From assembly GCF_010731695.1 (NCBI RefSeq), contig NZ_AP022586.1, forward strand, positions 1,240,001-1,304,000: a DNA stretch of 64,000 nucleotides, written 5' to 3'. Of this stretch, positions 20,457 through 29,141 are shown piece by piece. How positions within the stretch are numbered: the stretch's first letter is position 1; the number at the start of each line of letters is the position of its first letter. The translations under genes and the position numbers were made by a program. Source of the stretch: Mycolicibacterium litorale. Lineage in GTDB: Bacteria; Actinomycetota; Actinomycetes; Mycobacteriales; Mycobacteriaceae. Under the pieces are notes generated by a model, which saw nothing but the letters and a program-made list of their open reading frames with translations, did no database searches and had not been told where the DNA came from.

Positions 20457-20885
20457 ATGGGCGACGACACGACGAAACGACACCCCGACTCCCGGCACAT
20501 CGCGGTCTGGATCGCCGCGCCGCCCGAGACGGTGTACGACCTCGCCGCCGACCCGCAGACGTGGCCCCGGTGGGCCGCCGGTCTGGCGCAGGGCGGGCTG
20601 CGCCAGTCGGAGCGCGGGTGGGTCGCGGACTCGCCGATGGGCGAGGTGGTCGTCGAGTTCTCACCGGCCAACGCCTTCGGCGTGCTCGACCACCTCGTAC
20701 GGATGCCCTCGGGTGAAGCGGTCTACAACCCGCTGCGCGTGGTGCCGGCCGGGCCGGGGGAGCCGCGATGCGAGGTGGTGTTCAGCCTGCGCCGCCGCGA
20801 CGGGATGAGCGACGAGGAATTCGAACGGGACGCGGCGGCGGTGGCCGCCGATCTCGAGGCGTTACGCGGTCTCGTCGAGGACTAG
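20457..20885 (+). CDS. SRPBCC-family (START-like) protein
   Basis: 142-residue single-domain protein. The opening HIAVWIAAPPETVYDLAADP followed by WPRWAAGL is the typical first strand and helix pair of polyketide-cyclase/START-like folds, which enclose a hydrophobic ligand pocket. The C-terminal helix is DEEFERDAAAVAADLEALRG. ATG 20457 has AGGA seven bases upstream. The ligand and role are unknown. Confidence 0.75.
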   Translation: MGDDTTKRHPDSRHIAVWIAAPPETVYDLAADPQTWPRWAAGLAQGGLRQSERGWVADSPMGEVVVEFSPANAFGVLDHLVRMPSGEAVYNPLRVVPAGPGEPRCEVVFSLRRRDGMSDEEFERDAAAVAADLEALRGLVED

Positions 20886-20889
20886 AGGA

Positions 20890-21120
20890 CTAGCGGCGGT
20901 TCGAGCAGGCGATACCGAACCCCACCCAGCTGACGGTGGCCGCCGCCGCTGCGGACAACACCGCGGGTGCGGCGCTCATCGTCAGCACGCCGACCACCAG
21001 GAAGGCCACGATGCCGACGACGAGCGCGATCACCTTGTAGGCCGGCCAGGGGACACCGGCGACACTGACCTCGCACGCCGCGCGAGCGACGGTCGAGCGA
21101 AAGTTCCCGGCGGTGGTCAT
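20890..21120 (-). CDS. Small hypothetical membrane protein
   Basis: 76 residues with two hydrophobic stretches (about 27-46, VIALVVGIVAFLVVGVLTMS, and 50-70) ending in CSNRR. No motif is recognised. ATG 21120 has GAGAGG about 12 bases upstream. It is convergent with the SRPBCC gene (4-base gap) and divergent from the F420-type gene at 21208. Codon use is like its neighbours, which supports a real gene. Confidence 0.5.
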   Translation of the reverse strand: MTTAGNFRSTVARAACEVSVAGVPWPAYKVIALVVGIVAFLVVGVLTMSAAPAVLSAAAAATVSWVGFGIACSNRR

Positions 21121-21195
21121 GGTGTCAACGATACCTCTCAACAAAGATTTCGGCCAACCGAAACTCCGGATCAGGACGACTCTGTTGTACCCGCC

Positions 21196-21201
21196 TAAGC
21201 T
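21196..21201 (+). promoter_or_regulatory. -10 box, probable leaderless promoter
   Basis: TAAGCT ends 6 bases before ATG 21208. Confidence 0.45.
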
Positions 21202-21207
21202 GGTTTC

Positions 21208-21645
21208 ATGCCACTCATCGGAGAATACGAACCCAGCAGTTCCGATTGGGCCCGTGAACAGGCCGAGAAGTTCATGGAGTCGGGCGGGACGGAGGCCACC
21301 GAGCTCAACGGCAAACCGATCATCCTGCTCACCACCGTCGGCGCGAAGTCCGGCAAGCTGCGCAAGACCCCGCTGATGCGGGTCGAGCACCAGGGCGAGT
21401 ACGCGGTCGTCGCGTCGCTCGGTGGCGCCCCCAAGCATCCGGTCTGGTACCACAACATCAAGAAGAATCCGCGGGTCGAGCTGCAGGACAAGACCGTCAC
21501 CAAGGAGTACGACGCGCGCGAGGTGTTCGGTACCGAGAAGGCCGAATGGTGGGAGCGGGCGGTCGAGGTGTGGCCCGATTACGCCGAGTACCAGAAGAAG
21601 ACCGACCGCGAGATCCCGGTCTTCGTGCTCACTCCGGTCGAGTGA
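21208..21645 (+). CDS. Deazaflavin (F420)-dependent nitroreductase family protein, Ddn-like
   Basis: 145-residue split-barrel protein of the F420H2-dependent oxidoreductase A (Ddn) group. Visible are [20 protein letters not shown] (residues 34-53) and [17 protein letters not shown] near 70-86, which form the F420 phosphate-binding and pocket loops, and the KNPRVELQD turn. Members reduce quinones or nitro compounds with F420H2; Ddn activates pretomanid (established for the family, not for this gene). The position just before ilvA matches M. tuberculosis Rv1558. Confidence 0.88.
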   Translation: MPLIGEYEPSSSDWAREQAEKFMESGGTEATELNGKPIILLTTVGAKSGKLRKTPLMRVEHQGEYAVVASLGGAPKHPVWYHNIKKNPRVELQDKTVTKEYDAREVFGTEKAEWWERAVEVWPDYAEYQKKTDREIPVFVLTPVE

Positions 21646-21688
21646 AACCGGCTGTACCCTCGAAACCCGTCAGTGGCACCATTGACCG

Positions 21689-22969
21689 GTGTCCGCTGAA
21701 CTGAGCCAACCCGCCCGTACATCGCCGATCACCGCGGCCGATATCGACGCGGCGGCGCAGCGGATTCTGGACGTCGTCGTCCGGACGCCGCTGCAGTACT
21801 CGGAGCGGTTGTCGGAGGTCACCGGCGCCGAGATCTACCTGAAGCGCGAGGACCTGCAGGCCGTGCGGTCCTACAAGCTGCGCGGGGCGTTCAACCTGCT
21901 CTCACAGCTCACCGAGGCGGAGATCGCCGCCGGCGTGGTCTGCTCGTCGGCGGGCAACCATGCCCAGGGCTTCGCCATGGCGTGCCGCACGATGGGCATC
22001 AAGGGCCGGGTCTACGTACCGGCGAAGACGCCCAAGCAGAAGCGCGACCGCATCCGCTACCACGGCCGCGAGTTCATCGAGTTGATCGCCGTCGGGGCGA
22101 CCTACGACCTGGCCGCCGCGGCGGCGATCGACGACGTCGCGCGCACCGGCGCCACACTCGTCCCGCCGTACGACGACGTGCGGACCATGGCGGGGCAGGG
22201 CACGATCGCCCCGGAGATCCTCGACGATCTGGATGCCGAACCCGATCTGGTGATCGTCCCGGTGGGTGGCGGCGGATGTATCGCGGGCATCACCGCCTAT
22301 CTGGCCGAGCGGACTTCGAGCACCGCGGTGCTCGGCGTGGAACCGGCGGGCGCCGCGTCGATGATCGCGGCGCTGACCGCCGGTGAACCGGTGACGCTCG
22401 ACCACGCCGACCAGTTCGTCGACGGCGCCGCGGTCAATCGCGCGGGCCGTCTCCCGTTCGCCGCGCTGCGCGCCGCGGGCGACATGGTGTCGATGATGGC
22501 CGTCGACGAGGGTGCGGTCTGCACAGCGATGCTGGACCTCTACCAGAACGAGGGCATCGTTGCCGAGCCGGCCGGCGCACTGTCGGTGGCGGGACTGCTC
22601 GAGACGACGGTCGAACCGGATTCGACGGTCGTCTGCCTGATCTCCGGCGGCAACAACGACGTGTCCCGCTACGGCGAGATCCTCGAACGCTCGCTGGTGC
22701 ACCTGGGCCTCAAGCACTATTTCCTGGTCGACTTCCCGCAGGAACCCGGCGCACTGCGGCGGTTCCTCGACGACGTGCTCGGACCGAACGACGACATCAC
22801 GCTGTTCGAGTACGTCAAGCGCAACAACCGCGAGACCGGGGCGGCGCTGGTCGGCATCGAACTGGGCTCGGCCGCCGACTTCGACGGTCTGCTCGCCCGG
22901 ATGTCGGCCTCCGACATGCACGTCGAAGCGCTCGAGCCGGGGTCGTCGGCGTACCGCTACCTGCTCTGA
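21689..22969 (+). CDS. ilvA: Threonine dehydratase (threonine ammonia-lyase)
   Basis: PLP enzyme that converts threonine to 2-oxobutanoate, the first step towards isoleucine. 426 residues. The PLP lysine is in VRSYKLRGAFN near residue 62, and the phosphate-binding loop GGGGCIAG is near 193. From about 335 a C-terminal ACT-like regulatory domain begins (KHYFLVDFPQEPGALRRF), expected to bind isoleucine as feedback inhibitor. GTG 21689 is supported by length and family N-terminus. It ends one base from treZ, tail-to-tail. ilvA and the Ile-sensing ileS are both in this window but are not cotranscribed. Confidence 0.96.
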   Translation: MSAELSQPARTSPITAADIDAAAQRILDVVVRTPLQYSERLSEVTGAEIYLKREDLQAVRSYKLRGAFNLLSQLTEAEIAAGVVCSSAGNHAQGFAMACRTMGIKGRVYVPAKTPKQKRDRIRYHGREFIELIAVGATYDLAAAAAIDDVARTGATLVPPYDDVRTMAGQGTIAPEILDDLDAEPDLVIVPVGGGGCIAGITAYLAERTSSTAVLGVEPAGAASMIAALTAGEPVTLDHADQFVDGAAVNRAGRLPFAALRAAGDMVSMMAVDEGAVCTAMLDLYQNEGIVAEPAGALSVAGLLETTVEPDSTVVCLISGGNNDVSRYGEILERSLVHLGLKHYFLVDFPQEPGALRRFLDDVLGPNDDITLFEYVKRNNRETGAALVGIELGSAADFDGLLARMSASDMHVEALEPGSSAYRYLL

Positions 22970-22970
22970 G

Positions 22971-24707
22971 CTACGCGGTCCGCACCACCGCGAACGAATG
23001 CCCGTCGAGGCGCGTGCCGTCGCCGTCGGCGGCCGGTTCGCCCCACGCCAGCACCACGTCACCGGCGACCGGCACCGTCACCGCGTCGGCGCCGAGGTTG
23101 CACGCGATCGACAGGCTGCCGCGGCGCAGTACGATCCAGCGCTGCGCCTCGTCGTAGTCGACCGTCAGGTGATCCAGCCAGGGGTCGGCCATATCGGGTT
23201 CGTCGCGGCGCAGCGCGATGAGGTCCCGGTAGACCTGCCGCAGGCGGGCGTGGTCGCCCTCGTCGACCTCGTCCCACCTCAGCTTGGACCGCAGGAAGGT
23301 CTCCGGATCCTGCGGATCGGGGATCTCGTCGGCGTCCCACCCGTGTTCGGCGAACTCCTTCTTGCGCCCCTCGGCCGTCGCCCGGGCGAGCTCCGGTTCC
23401 GGATGGCTGCTGAAGAACTGGAACGGTGACGACGAGCCCCACTCCTCGCCCATGAACAGCATTGCGGTGTAGGGGGATCCGAGCGCGAGCGCAGCCTTCA
23501 CCGCGAGCTGGCCGGTGTCGAGATTCTCCGACGGCCGGTCGCCGACCGCCCGGTTGCCCACCTGGTCGTGGGTGAGCGTGTAGGCGAGCAGGCGGGTGGC
23601 CGGGATGGTGGAGGTGTCCAGCGGGCGGCCGTGGCGGCGGCGTCGGAACGTCGAGTACGTGCCGGCGTGGAAGTAACCGTTGCGCAGCGTCTGTGCCAGC
23701 GCCTCGACGCTGCCCCAGTCGCCGTAGTAGCCCTGCGTCTCGCCCGACACCGCGGCGTGGATCGCGTGGTGGATGTCGTCGTCCCACTGCGCGGTCATGC
23801 CCAGACCGCCCTGATCCCGCGGGGTGATCAGGCGCGGGTCGTTCATGTCGCTCTCGGCGATCAGCGACAGCGGCCGACCGAGTTCGCTTGCCAGCGCGTC
23901 GGTTTCGGCTGAGAGTTCCTCGAGGATGTGGATCGCGGTGGTGTCGACCAGGGCGTGCACCGCGTCGAGTCGCAGCCCGTCGGCGTGGAAGTCGCGCATC
24001 CACCGCAGCGCGCAGTCCAGGATGTAGCGGCGCACCTCGTCGGCGCCGGCGTCGGCGATGTTGATCGACTCGCCCCACGGGTTGCTGCCCGACGACAGGT
24101 ACGGCCCGAACTTCGGCAGGTAGTTGCCGGACGGGCCGAGGTGGTTGAACACCGCGTCGATGAGCACGCCGAGGCCTCGGCTGTGGCAGGCGTCGATCAG
24201 CCGGATCAGCGCGTCGGGGCCGCCGTACGGTTCGTGGACGGCGTACCAGAGCACACCGTCGTACCCCCAGCCGTGCGTGCCGCCGAAGGCGTTGACGGGC
24301 ATGAGTTCGACGAAGTCGACGCCGAGGTCGACGAGGTAGTCGAGTTTGTCGATGGCGGCGTCGAACGTGCCTTCGGGCGTGAAGGTCCCGGTGTGCAGCT
24401 CATAGATCACCTGACCCGTGTCGGACCCCTCGATACTGCGGCCGGCCCATGAATCGTCGGTCCACGCGTCGGCCGCGGGCGTCCACAGCTGGGAGCGCTC
24501 GTGCACGCCGTCCGGTTGGCGCGGTGAGCGCGGGTCGGGCAGCACCTTCGGGTCGTCGTCGAGGACGAAGCCGTAGCGGGCGTCCGGTGCGGCGTCCACC
24601 TCGGCGCGCCACCAGTCGTCGTCGCCTCGGGTCATCGGGTGCAGCGTTCCGTCGACGTCGAGTTGGACGCGTTCGGGCCGCGGCGCCCACACCGCGAACT
24701 CAGGCAT
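22971..24707 (-). CDS. treZ: Maltooligosyltrehalose trehalohydrolase
   Basis: Releases free trehalose from maltooligosyl-trehalose made by TreY. 578 residues: an N-terminal beta-sandwich (about 1-90, EFAVWAPRPERVQLDVDG), then a GH13 barrel with GLRLDAVHALVD (nucleophile aspartate near 250) and LIAESDMND (acid/base glutamate near 281), then a C-terminal beta domain. ATG 24707 is chosen because GGAG sits 7 bases upstream; a GTG two codons earlier is possible. The start lies inside the end of treY, so the two are translationally coupled. Last gene of the acyltransferase-treX-treY-treZ operon. Confidence 0.96.
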   Translation of the reverse strand: MPEFAVWAPRPERVQLDVDGTLHPMTRGDDDWWRAEVDAAPDARYGFVLDDDPKVLPDPRSPRQPDGVHERSQLWTPAADAWTDDSWAGRSIEGSDTGQVIYELHTGTFTPEGTFDAAIDKLDYLVDLGVDFVELMPVNAFGGTHGWGYDGVLWYAVHEPYGGPDALIRLIDACHSRGLGVLIDAVFNHLGPSGNYLPKFGPYLSSGSNPWGESINIADAGADEVRRYILDCALRWMRDFHADGLRLDAVHALVDTTAIHILEELSAETDALASELGRPLSLIAESDMNDPRLITPRDQGGLGMTAQWDDDIHHAIHAAVSGETQGYYGDWGSVEALAQTLRNGYFHAGTYSTFRRRRHGRPLDTSTIPATRLLAYTLTHDQVGNRAVGDRPSENLDTGQLAVKAALALGSPYTAMLFMGEEWGSSSPFQFFSSHPEPELARATAEGRKKEFAEHGWDADEIPDPQDPETFLRSKLRWDEVDEGDHARLRQVYRDLIALRRDEPDMADPWLDHLTVDYDEAQRWIVLRRGSLSIACNLGADAVTVPVAGDVVLAWGEPAADGDGTRLDGHSFAVVRTA

Positions 24708-27003
24708 GGTCACGCTCCAGGAGGACGGCGGGAAGCTCGGAGAACAGCTCGGCGGCGGTGACGGTGCCGCTGAATCCGGCCCCGGTGACGCGGTCGGTCC
24801 ACTGTCCGTCGGGCAGGACCAGTTCGGTGTTCCCCCAACCGGTTTCGTGCAGCCTCACGGTGTGCCGGCTGACCGCGGTGAGCACGTCGTCGCCCCGCAG
24901 GAACGCCACCACGTGGTCGGCGGCCGCGCCGCGCGCCAGCAGCGGTGTGTACCCGCCCGACAGGAAGGTGTCCGGCCTGTCGCGGCGGGCGTGCAGTGCG
25001 GCACGCACCACGCGCATCTTCGGATGCCGCAGCGCCTGCAGTTCGGTGCGGCGGGAGGCGTAGTCGACCGGTCGGCGGTTGTCCGGGTCGACCAGGCTGT
25101 CCTCCCACAGTTCGGTGCCCTGATAGACGTCGGGGATGCCGGGGCCGGTCAGCGTCAGCAGTTTCTGCCCGAGACTGTCGTTGCGGGCGTGCGGGTCGAG
25201 CTGCTCGACGAGGCGGGTGAGCTCGGTGCCCACCGGACCGTCGATCACGCTGTCGAGCCACGCGTGCACACCGGTCTCGAACGCGGTGTCCGGGTCGTTC
25301 CACGTCGTGTGGGTGGCCGCCTCGCGGATCGCCTTCTCGGCGTAGGCGTGCAACCGCTGGCGCAGTTCGTCGGTCACCACGCCGTCCACCGGCCAGACAC
25401 CGAAGATGTTCTGTAGCAGGAAGAGGCCGGTGCCGGCATCCGGTGACGGGGTGCGCTGCGACCATGCCTCGACGTACTGCGCCCACAGCGAGGGCACCTG
25501 CGACAGCACGCCGATGCGGGCCCGCACGTCCTCGCCGCGTTTGGTGTCGTGGGTCGACAGCGTGGTCATCGCGTGCGGCCACATGGCGGCTCTGGTCGCG
25601 GCGCGCTGGTGGAACTCGGCGATGGACACCCCGAACCATTCGGGCTCACCGCCGACCTCGTTCAGCGAGATCAGGCGGGCGTCCCGGTAGAACAGGCAGT
25701 CCTCCATGGACTTCGCGGTCGCCGCGCCGCACAGCTGCTGGAACCGCACCGCGGTCTCCCGGCTCGCCGACAGCGCCGACGAGAGGATCTGCAGTGCCGA
25801 CGCGAACTGAGGTTGCTCGGTGAGGGTTTCGGCGATCGCGACCGGCAGCACCGTCGACAGTGCCGGATAGTCGGAGCGGTAGACCCCGAGGTGGCTGATC
25901 ACCGCGGCGATCGCGGCGGGCAGGTCGGCATGGTCCTGGCCGGTGGCCGCCGCGATGGTGCGGCACAGCCGGGCCAGTTCGCTGCCCAGCGTGGTGGTCA
26001 CCGCCTCCACCTTCAGCGCCCGGGCGGTCCGGGGTATCGCGGCGTAGTCGACGCCGGTCGACTCGTAGAGCGTGGTGAGCGCTTCGGCGCCGGCGGGGTC
26101 GATGAACACGCCGCCGGCCTCACGCAGCGCGTCGTACCCGGTGGTGCCGGCCACGGGCAGTGTCGGGTCCAGTGGCTCGCCGACGGCGAGGATCTTCTCG
26201 ATGACGATCCACGCCTGTGGGCCGACGAGTTCGCGCAGCCAGGTCAGGTAGCCGGCCGGATCGGACAGCCCGTCGGGGTGGTCGATGCGGATGCCGTCGA
26301 CGAGGTCCTCGGTGAACCACCGCTTGACCTCGCTGTGTGTGGCTTCGAACACGGCGGGGTCCTCCTGGCGCAACCCCGCCAGGGAGGTGATGGAGAAGAA
26401 CCGGCGGTACCCGCAGATGCCGCGCTTCCAGCCGATCAACCGGTAATGCTGACGGTCGTGAACCTCGCTACCGGTGCCCTCGCCGGTGCCCGGTGCGATC
26501 GGGAACACGAGATCGCCGAGTCGCAGCGTGTCGCCGTCGACAGTGAGGTCCGCGACGTCGGAGTCCGATCCCAGTACCGGCAGCAGGATCCGGCCGTCCG
26601 GATCGGCGGTCCAATCGACGTCGAAGAAGTCGGCGTAGGCGGAGTCGCGGCCGTGGGTGAGCAGATCCCACCACCACCGGTTCTGTGTGGGCACGTCGAC
26701 GCCGACGTGGTTGGGCACGATGTCGACGACCAACCCCATACCGCGGGCCTTCGCCGCCGCCGACAGCGACGCGAGGGCCTCCGCACCGCCCAGCGACGAC
26801 GACACGGTGGTCGGGTCGGTGACGTCGTAGCCGTGGGTGGAGCCCTCGACCGCGGTGAGGATCGGGGAGAGGTACAGGTGTGAGACGCCCAGGTCGTCGA
26901 GATACTCGACGAGGGCCTGGGCGTCGGAGAGGGTGAACGCATGCCCACTCTCGGCGCCGCGCATCTGCAGTCGGTAGGTCGACAGCACGGGTCCGACGGT
27001 CAT
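24700..27003 (-). CDS. treY: Maltooligosyltrehalose synthase
   Basis: Isomerises the reducing-end alpha-1,4 bond of a maltodextrin to the alpha,alpha-1,1 bond of trehalose. 767 residues, close to M. tuberculosis TreY. GH13 landmarks: STYRLQM near residue 8, DIVPNHVG near 90, GIRIDHPDGL near 239 (nucleophile) and WIVIEKILAVGE near 267 (acid/base), with the large helical insertions typical of TreY after that. The ATG overlaps the treX stop by one base (TGATG) and the gene end overlaps treZ by eight bases, so the three are cotranslated. Confidence 0.96.
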   Translation of the reverse strand: MTVGPVLSTYRLQMRGAESGHAFTLSDAQALVEYLDDLGVSHLYLSPILTAVEGSTHGYDVTDPTTVSSSLGGAEALASLSAAAKARGMGLVVDIVPNHVGVDVPTQNRWWWDLLTHGRDSAYADFFDVDWTADPDGRILLPVLGSDSDVADLTVDGDTLRLGDLVFPIAPGTGEGTGSEVHDRQHYRLIGWKRGICGYRRFFSITSLAGLRQEDPAVFEATHSEVKRWFTEDLVDGIRIDHPDGLSDPAGYLTWLRELVGPQAWIVIEKILAVGEPLDPTLPVAGTTGYDALREAGGVFIDPAGAEALTTLYESTGVDYAAIPRTARALKVEAVTTTLGSELARLCRTIAAATGQDHADLPAAIAAVISHLGVYRSDYPALSTVLPVAIAETLTEQPQFASALQILSSALSASRETAVRFQQLCGAATAKSMEDCLFYRDARLISLNEVGGEPEWFGVSIAEFHQRAATRAAMWPHAMTTLSTHDTKRGEDVRARIGVLSQVPSLWAQYVEAWSQRTPSPDAGTGLFLLQNIFGVWPVDGVVTDELRQRLHAYAEKAIREAATHTTWNDPDTAFETGVHAWLDSVIDGPVGTELTRLVEQLDPHARNDSLGQKLLTLTGPGIPDVYQGTELWEDSLVDPDNRRPVDYASRRTELQALRHPKMRVVRAALHARRDRPDTFLSGGYTPLLARGAAADHVVAFLRGDDVLTAVSRHTVRLHETGWGNTELVLPDGQWTDRVTGAGFSGTVTAAELFSELPAVLLERDHA

Positions 27004-29141
27004 CACGCGGTCTTCCTCAGCACGAGCAGGGATCTGGGCTGCAGCGAGATCTTCTCGCCGGCCGGGACGACGATGTCGGTGTGACCGGTCGGGTCGGCGG
27101 TGTCGAGGTCGCCGGCCCACAGTTCGGCGTAATCACCGTCGGGGGTGACGAAGTCCTGGACGTGGTCGTGGGCGTTGAAGCACAGCAGGAACGAGTCGTC
27201 GACGACGCGTTCACCACGCGCGTCGGGGGTGGGGATGGCCTCGCCGTTGAGGAACACCGCCACGCATCTGCCCAGGCCGGTACCCCAGTCCTCGGGCGTC
27301 ATCTCCTTGCCTGCTGGGGTCAGCCAGGCGATGTCGCGGACCTGGTCGCCGCTGCGGATCGGTTTGCCCTCGAAGAACCGTCTGCGGCGGAACACCGGGT
27401 GGTTCTTGCGGAAGGCGACCACCTTGCGGGTGAACTCCAGCAGGTCGGCGTTCGTCTCGCACAGCGACCAGTCCATCCACGACAGTTCGGAGTCTTGGCA
27501 GTAGACGTTGTTGTTGCCCAGCTGGGTGCGGCCGATCTCGTCGCCGTGGGCGATCATCGGCGTGCCCTGGCTGCACATGAGGGTCGCCAGCATGTTGCGC
27601 ATCTGCTTGCCGCGCAGCGCCAGGATGTCCGGGTCGTCGGTGGGGCCCTCCACACCGCAGTTCCAGGAGCGGTTGTGGCTCTCGCCGTCGCGGTTGTCCT
27701 CGCCGTTGGCCAGGTTGTGTTTCTCGTTGTAGGACACCAGATCATGCATCGTGAACCCGTCGTGGCAGGTCACGAAGTTGATCGAGGCGCTGGGGCGCCG
27801 GCCGGTGGCCTCGTAGAGGTCTGATGATCCCGTCAGTCGGGAGGCGAATTCGCCGAGGGTCGCGGGTTCTCCCCGCCAGTAGTCGCGCACAGTGTCGCGA
27901 TACTTCCCGTTCCACTCGGTCCACAAACCTGGGAAGTTGCCGACTTGATAACCGCCTTCGCCGACATCCCACGGCTCCGCGATCAGCTTGACCTGGCTGA
28001 CCACCGGATCCTGTTGGACGAGGTCGAAGAACGCGGAGAGCCGGTCCACGTCGTAGAACTCACGCGCGAGGGTGGAGGCCAGATCGAAGCGGAACCCGTC
28101 GACGTGCATCTCGAGCACCCAGTACCGCAGCGAATCCATGATCAGCTGAAGCGTGTGCGGGTGCCGGGCGTTGAGGCTGTTGCCGGTGCCGGTGAAGTCC
28201 TTGTAGTAGCGCAGGTCGCCGTCGAGCAGCCGGTAGTAGGCGGCGTTGTCGATGCCGCGGAAGTTGATCGTCGGCCCGAGGTGGTTGCCCTCGGCGGTGT
28301 GGTTGTAGACGACGTCGAGGATGACCTCGATGCCCGCGGCGTGGAAGGACCGCACCATGGCCTTGAACTCGGCGACCGCACCGCCGGCGTGTTGGTTGGC
28401 GGCGTACTCGTTGTGCGGTGCGAAGAACCCGAAAGTGTTGTAGCCCCAGTAGTTTCGCAGTCCGAGGTCGATCAGCCGATGGTCGTGCATGAACTGGTGC
28501 ACCGGCATGAGTTCGATGGCGGTGACGCCCAGCGACTTGAGGTGGTCGACGATCGCCGGGTGGCACAGCCCGGCGTAGGTGCCGCGCAACTCCGCGGGGA
28601 TCGCCGGATGGCGCTGCGTCATCCCCTTGACGTGCGCCTCGTAGATCACGGTGTCGTGGTACGGCGTGCGCGGCGCGCGGTCGGAACCCCACTGGAAGAA
28701 GGGGTTGATCACGACGCTGGTCATCGTGTGCCCGAGTGAGTCCACGCACGGGGGAGTGCCGCCCGACGCCAGATCGTCGGCGTCGAGGTCGTAGGAGTAC
28801 AGCGCCTGGCCGAAGTCGAAGTCGCCGTGGAACGATTTCCCGTACGGGTCGAGCAGCAGCTTGCTGGGGTCGCAGCGGTGCCCCGCCGCCGGATCCCACG
28901 GTCCGTACACCCGGAAGCCGTAGCGCTGTCCGGGGGAGACGGTGGGCAGGTACGCGTGCCAGACGAACCCGTCGACCTCCTCGAGGTTGATGCGCTCCTC
29001 GCTGCCGTCCTTGCCGATCAGGCACAGCTCGACGTGTTCGGCGACCTCGGAGAACAGTGAGAAGTTGGTGCCCGCCCCGTCGTAGGTGGCACCCAGCGGA
29101 TAGGCCTCACCGGGCCAGACGGTGTGCGGGGGCACCGTCAC
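27003..29141 (-). CDS. treX: Glycogen debranching enzyme (isoamylase type)
   Basis: Removes alpha-1,6 branches of glycogen to give linear maltodextrins for TreY. 712 residues: a CBM48-like N-terminal domain (TNFSLFSEVAEHVELCL near 25-41) then a GH13 barrel with DVVYNHTAEG near 275, HVDGFRFDLAST near 345 (nucleophile) and LIAEPWDVG near 387 (acid/base), and a C-terminal beta domain. Of two adjacent GTGs I prefer 29141 because it makes a GTGA overlap with the acyltransferase stop; 29144 would add one residue. Also called GlgX. Confidence 0.95.
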   Translation of the reverse strand: MTVPPHTVWPGEAYPLGATYDGAGTNFSLFSEVAEHVELCLIGKDGSEERINLEEVDGFVWHAYLPTVSPGQRYGFRVYGPWDPAAGHRCDPSKLLLDPYGKSFHGDFDFGQALYSYDLDADDLASGGTPPCVDSLGHTMTSVVINPFFQWGSDRAPRTPYHDTVIYEAHVKGMTQRHPAIPAELRGTYAGLCHPAIVDHLKSLGVTAIELMPVHQFMHDHRLIDLGLRNYWGYNTFGFFAPHNEYAANQHAGGAVAEFKAMVRSFHAAGIEVILDVVYNHTAEGNHLGPTINFRGIDNAAYYRLLDGDLRYYKDFTGTGNSLNARHPHTLQLIMDSLRYWVLEMHVDGFRFDLASTLAREFYDVDRLSAFFDLVQQDPVVSQVKLIAEPWDVGEGGYQVGNFPGLWTEWNGKYRDTVRDYWRGEPATLGEFASRLTGSSDLYEATGRRPSASINFVTCHDGFTMHDLVSYNEKHNLANGEDNRDGESHNRSWNCGVEGPTDDPDILALRGKQMRNMLATLMCSQGTPMIAHGDEIGRTQLGNNNVYCQDSELSWMDWSLCETNADLLEFTRKVVAFRKNHPVFRRRRFFEGKPIRSGDQVRDIAWLTPAGKEMTPEDWGTGLGRCVAVFLNGEAIPTPDARGERVVDDSFLLCFNAHDHVQDFVTPDGDYAELWAGDLDTADPTGHTDIVVPAGEKISLQPRSLLVLRKTA